Source of the DNA: Physcia stellaris
Taxonomy: Eukaryota; Ascomycota; Lecanoromycetes; Caliciales; Physciaceae
Reading direction: 5' to 3'
NCBI GenBank assembly: GCA_018902385.1
Contig: JABSSW010000033.1
Location: forward strand, 1-64,000
DNA: 64,000 bases
Part shown: positions 58,745 to 64,000 of the stretch, piece after piece
How the letters are laid out: the number at the start of each line of letters is the position of its first letter
Position numbering within the stretch: the stretch's first letter is position 1
Made by a program: the position numbers and the translations under genes
The notes under the pieces: model-generated
What the model was told of the DNA's origin: nothing
The model's database searches: none
What the model saw: the letters and a program-made list of their open reading frames with translations, nothing else

Positions 58745-61700
58745 ATGCGAGCAAAACTTCACCAATCCCTCCGAGAAGTTCCCCAATTAGGAGACCATTG
58801 TGAAAACGCGATGCAAAGTGCGTCGCAGCTCTCCCAAGCCGAGCCGGCAGATGCACATTTGACCGATAGCAGTGGGATACTGGTCGACGGTACGTATGGT
58901 GAAGCTCTACGCAAGTGAATCCTTTTTCGGCGGCACTAGTCCATCTCTTGCTTACGTCCCCTAACGATATAGACTATGTCCAGTTTCTGGGAAACAGGCC
59001 ATTGAAACACGCATGTCCGACTCCAGACCTTCGTCCACACAATAAAAAGCAATGCATACAGCAAGTAGGGTCACTGGTCTCATCGCATGAGCAGACTGCA
59101 TCACATTGGGAGATCCAAGAGGTGAACGAATTCGAGTACGGGACTTGCATGCTGTCGGCGGTCGGCAATGCTTCGCCAGATGAGCGGCCTGCCCTGGTCA
59201 AGGATGTCTGCTATGGCATGGTAAGCTCGTCATATCTTTTGCACACGAAGATATGCTTACATAATTCAAGCTTATATTCGACTTTCCCACAACGTCTCAG
59301 ACACAGTTCAGCAGTCGAGGCGACTCAAACCCCACTCCAATGACAATAACGAATGACGTCAGCGCGGTAGCCACAGCAAGCAACGAGGATGAGATTACAT
59401 ACCTGGATACGAGGACTAGAAAGATCCTGAAAGCTCTGAAAGCCGAGGCTGCGGTTCATGTTCAAGCCCTCGCCGTCCCCACCAATGTTATACACGCCCA
59501 AAAAAGTAAACAACAGAGAGAGGTCATGACCAAAGGGCATGCGCTATGGATCAACATATATGGGCCGCCAGAGCTGTTCGAAACCATCGGGACATTTGCC
59601 TCACATTGTAAAATGTTCCTACAAGATCCAAAATATTGTGACAGGAATGTGGAGTACTGCAATCCCCACCGCATGCCTTTTGATGAGGTTTGTTACACAC
59701 AATCTCTGCCAAAACCGGACCCAGCATTGCCGCCATCGGAGATTGTGATTCGACAACCTCGGGATCTGTTCTGTGACTTTGAATTAGATGAAAATTTAGC
59801 TGAAACCAGTCCTCCTGCAGATGTTCTAAAGACAACATTACAATCGTAAGTCTGAACAGTTGGGTATGGGCAGTGTTCCATCAAGACTTACAATACCTGG
59901 AATGACTATAGGCTGACAAGTGATACAGACATCAAAAGAAGGCATTGACCTTTATGCTTCGACGGGAACGTGGCTGGTGTTTTGATGGAAACGGGCAAGA
60001 AATGTGGAGCCGCTCTACGAATGAGGCTGGACAACGCATGTGAGTTCACCCAAAACCCTGTAGGAATGCGGCTAATTGACAGATACCTCAATCTCGTGAC
60101 TGGAGAGACTTCTGAGCTGCCACCACCCGATTTCCGTGGAGGTATTTTGGCAGATGCCATGGGCTTAGGTAAAACATTGACTGTACTGGCTCTACTGGCA
60201 TTTACTAGGCAAGCACCTCATCCATCCCGCAGTTGGGGAGATCATGGCTCTTCACCTGAATGTACATCACATTCCTCCCGAACCACACTGGTCATTGTTC
60301 CTCTATCTCGTACGTCTCTTGGAGTCCCTGAGCAGGACGTAATGAGCTGATGCGCTAGACAGTTATCGAAGTCTGGACGAGCCAATTGCAATGGCGAGTA
60401 TATCAAGTGGCACCTCATTGGATCAGTCGCTAATAATCAACAGTCATGTCCATGCTCATGCGATGAAGTGGACTGTATTTCATGGAAGTAATCGGACACG
60501 GCTTGCTAAAAGCTTTGATTGCTATGACATAGTCGTTTCTACATACCATACGGTACTCGCAGAATGGAAAAGATCAACGTCAGAGAGATCAGATGCTGGT
60601 CAGTCCATGCACGCCTTTCCGTGGCATCGTATCATCCTCGACGAAGGTATGGATAGGTCAACCCTTGTCAAGCTATAATTCTGATGGCTGTAGCGCACGT
60701 CATACGCCAGGCTTCTACGATGCTCGCTCGTGCTATATTTGCTTTGAATGCTTGTTGCCGCTGGGCTGTGACTGGTACGCCAATCCAAAATCGGCTTACA
60801 GACCTAGCAAGTTTGTTCAAATTTCTTCGAGTCCACCCTTTCGATGATCTAGAGAGTTTCCGACATCACGTGTTGAGAAGTTGGAAACATCGACTCGACC
60901 CACAAGCTATCACTAAACTCAAGTTACTCATTAAGTCGATTACAATTCGCCGACCCAAAAGAGAAGTATCTTTACCAGCCCGTACAGACACGATCCATAA
61001 GATTCAAATGCGTTTGGATGAGCGTAGACATTACGATACTATCAGGGATAATACTTTGCACGAAATAGACGCTGTCATGAATAGCAACCAGTGTAAAGGC
61101 TCTCTCAATGCGCTTCAGCTCATCACAAGACTTCGACTAATTTGCAATCATGGTGTAAATGAGATGACACAAGAATCCGCAAATATCAAGACTAGCCTGT
61201 CATGGGGTGCACAGCTGGCCCAAGATACTTTTGAGAGTCTTCGTGATACTGGGCAGGCGTACTGCCTGAACTGTCGACAAGATTTGTCTTTCGTCATGAC
61301 TGATACATTTGACTGCGGAGACACGACCACATTACAACCTCAAGTCTCTAAGGATCTTCAAGTCCTGTGCGCTTCTTGTTTTGAGCAACGACCACAACAT
61401 GGCCAAGCATTCTTGCCTGTGTGTAATCATTTACCAAGATGCTCATTTGCTCAGACATTCGGCATTCGTACACCCACTTCATCGTGCGAGAGCCATAGCT
61501 CTTTAAGCTGTGAGCTTCCAGAGACCGTTTCGACGAAGATAGAGGCTCTCATTACAAGCCTTTCCGCGGATTCTCAGGCCGAGAAAAGGCTAGTACTCCA
61601 AGACCCTAATTCATTGATGACTGACTGACTTGGATTAGTGTCGTCTTCTCCTACTGGACTCAAACTCTGGACTTGATCGAAACACAGCTGAAAGCACTTT

Positions 61701-62261
61701 CGATACCTTACAACCGCCTCGATGGGCGACTCTCAGCCACGAAGCGGAATCGTGTGTTGGAGGACTTTCGATCTCGCTCTGCAGCTGCGGTGCTCCTGAT
61801 ATCCATCACTTGTGGCGCAGTGGGGTACTCAATATCCCCAGTTCATATTCGATGGTAATGGCCATTCTAAATTCTGCTATAGATTAGACCTTACCGCTGC
61901 TTCAAGAGCCTATATCATGGAGCCTCAATGGAATCCCATGGCTGAAGAACAAGCGTTGGACCGCATACACCGCATTGGACAAACGAAGCCAGTAACAACG
62001 ATAAGATATATAGTGAGGGATACTTGGGAAGAGGTAATATATGTGATGATTTGCGACCACTTGACTGACATATTCTAGAACGTGGCGAGATTGCAAGAAA
62101 AGAAGAGAGACTTAGCCGAATTAATTCTTTCCAAGGAAGCTGTCAAGCCTGGAAATGCCAGCCAGTCTCGACTGATGGTGGGCTCACTACTCAAATTTAT
62201 TCACAGTGTGCTGGCTAACCGTCGTGAACAACTACAGTACCTCCGCTCTCTCATTGAATAA
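58745..62261 (+). CDS. SNF2/Rad5-like helicase family protein, about 970 aa
   Basis: About 12 exons. Well supported ones are 58,745-58,889, 58,973-59,220, 59,271-59,845, 59,929-60,039, 60,083-60,309, 60,694-61,588, 61,639-61,824, 61,883-62,033, 62,079-62,177 and 62,238-62,261. Motif I is GILADAMGLGKTLTVLALLA. The DEAH box is split by an intron (RIILDE, then AHVIRQ). TGTPIQNR is motif III, and EPQWNPMAEEQALDRIHRIG is motif VI. A Cys-rich insert (YCLNCRQDL ... LCASCFEQ) sits where Rad5/Rad16 relatives carry a RING. The join between 60,309 and 60,646 is not clean (frame differs by one). One intron (61,589-61,638) has a GC donor. Such proteins remodel chromatin or act in replication-coupled repair. 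The chosen start is the first ATG in frame. Confidence 0.9.
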
Positions 62262-64000
62262 GCCCAACGTCTTTCTAGCTCCTCGGAGAAGTCTTGGACG
62301 CATTCCCGTCGGACATTCACTCCACTACTAGGTCAACATATCAGATCAGTTTCCTCCCTGCACGTAAGGTGAGCAATATTTGATCCCGGCGTCTGTTCTT
62401 CATCTCACGGTAAGACTTTCACTTAAATTCATGGACTACGCACTGACTCGACCGCGTTAGGCCCGCATGAGTGTAAAGCATCCACCTAAGGAGAGGCTTC
62501 ACACACCTTCGAAGAGCTCAGTACTTGTGAGGCTCTATCCGGTCTGTGAACGGTTGTTTGGAGCACCTCGCAAAGAACCAATCAACATTTCAACCAGCGA
62601 AGAATCACTATCTTCATGCTTTTTGCAATTTTGGATCAGCCATAGTGGGTCAGGCCACTGGTGACCACAAAGAGGTACAGGGGCAACCGCACTTTGGTCT
62701 TAATCTACTGCCTAGCAAAATGGCATACAGAACAAGGATACTAATGCAGAGACCACAGATCCGGGGTGGTTGGACTCGACAAAACTTTTTGTTAAAGCTT
62801 CGTCCCACCCTTTCCACCTTCGCCGGTTCATCTAACTTTTGCGCCACCCATACTGTTCCGGTCCCCCGGATTTGGGATACTGATTGACTTCAAGAACTGT
62901 TCTCCTGGCGTTTTAGACCCTCCTTAGATCATCGACAAGGAGCAGTAAAGCCCTTTTCACATGATAATAAAGGAAAAGCGGTGGCACTAGTTGCACACTC
63001 ACCGTAGCTTTTACAATAAGAAGGGGTTCGGTCATGTTTGGCTGTTGCTCTGGCGGCTTAGGGACTACCGTTCATCTGTTTGAGCAGAAAGCTGTCTGCT
63101 GGAAGACTGACAAGCGAAAATAATACCATGGAATTGGGGAGGTGGGGAGGTTATGGCGGGTGTGGGTTTCCGAGTCTGGTTATTCTGGGATTGGCTTTTC
63201 GGGACTGGAGATGAAGGGGGTCAGGCAAGAATGAAGAATCGACCCCATCCACCTCCAAGAGCGGATGCGATGGGAAAAGGGATGTCAAATCAGCCAACGA
63301 CTTACTCGTAGCAACGGCGATCCGCTAAAAGGGTCCAAGACAACCATGGGACATTCCCACGAATGATACAATTCCGGTATCTCATACGTGTTACAACATC
63401 TGATAATGAAAGCATGCTACGTATCACCATCCTCCCTACCTGCCGAACCTAGAACCACGAACCAAAAGCCCTCAACGGGAATGAATAAAACTATGATCTC
63501 CAGACCCGGGCACTCATCTTTCAAATCTAGCCATGTGGCAGGCTTTTTGATATATGATAAATGTTCAGTCACCCACCCAAACCGACATCTGCGTGGTCCT
63601 GTCTACTACTCGCAACCAGATCTCAAGCTGTATGGATACTCTCGACTGTCAAATAGAGGGCCTATCTCAACATCTCTTTCGAAGACTTTTCTGAATCTCA
63701 GACCACGAGAGTGTGTCTGTCTAATCAGAGGCCGAACAGCTCCCCTGAATTAACTCGAAAATCCCATAGTTATCTCCACGGGTTCCACGAGAAGATCTCC
63801 ATCAGCCCAAACCCTTTTTAACTCCGACTCTACAACCTCGCGTTTTCGAGTTTGATTACTGTGTGAATGTGGTTGTTTGTTCGGAAGGGATGTCTGGGTA
63901 TGTCACCAGCGAGAGAGGTATATACGACGTGAGTGAGGCAGTGCCAGTTTGATATCTTTGTTATCCGGTGAGGATGACAGGGCGATCCTACGGAATTTAC
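62262..64000. other. No gene seen to the window end
   Basis: Frames of up to about 120 codons (62,546-62,887; 63,388-63,753) lack domains and splice links. No tRNA-like cloverleaf was noticed. Confidence 0.45.

Overview
The window comes from a filamentous ascomycete (Pezizomycotina). The evidence is short GT-AG introns of about 47-60 bases, compact intergenic spaces, and fungus-specific genes: MDM12, GWT1, a Clr5-domain protein, a BAP31 homologue, an NACHT-type NLR and a GH45 cellulase. Class level (Dothideomycetes or a relative) is a guess; nothing here fixes it.

Layout. Bases 1-12,025 are one very AT-rich block of dead LTR retrotransposons. A plus-strand chromodomain Ty3/Gypsy copy is split by a complete, decayed minus-strand Ty3/Gypsy copy (3,177-9,895) with 224-bp LTRs and a 5-bp target duplication TTATT. 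Decay is by C-to-T transitions in an unusual context: CpC is almost gone and CpT strongly depleted, while CpA and CpG survive. Standard repeat-induced point mutation (RIP) indices would miss this. At about 12,025 the composition switches abruptly to ordinary gene-bearing DNA.

From 12.8 to 30.2 kb lie hypothetical proteins, a Clr5-type DNA-binding protein, an ER BAP31 protein with a dilysine tail, a large conserved fungal protein, an MFS (DHA1-like) transporter, a small two-exon gene and mdm12 (ERMES). From 30.2 to 48 kb come a small Cys-rich gene, gwt1 (GPI-anchor inositol acyltransferase) head to head with a GFA/CENP-V-fold gene, a large disordered protein with three KEN boxes, mcr1 (mitochondrial NADH-cytochrome b5 reductase), a family-16 methyltransferase, a non-autonomous TIR element (MITE, 46,324-46,770) and several fungus-specific small genes. 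From 48 to 64 kb come two small Cys-rich ORFs, a secreted GH45 endoglucanase, and a head-to-head pair: a multi-exon STAND/NLR gene (minus) carrying NACHT, C2H2 and PHD-like zinc modules, and a SNF2/Rad5-like helicase gene (plus).

Several clearly conserved host genes (MFS, gwt1, the KEN-box gene, the NLR) show single-base frame changes, mostly a missing base near short G/C runs. That looks like residual consensus error in the assembly at least as much as gene decay. Exon boundaries were derived by eye from reading frame, GT-AG sites and remembered family sequences; no alignment was run.
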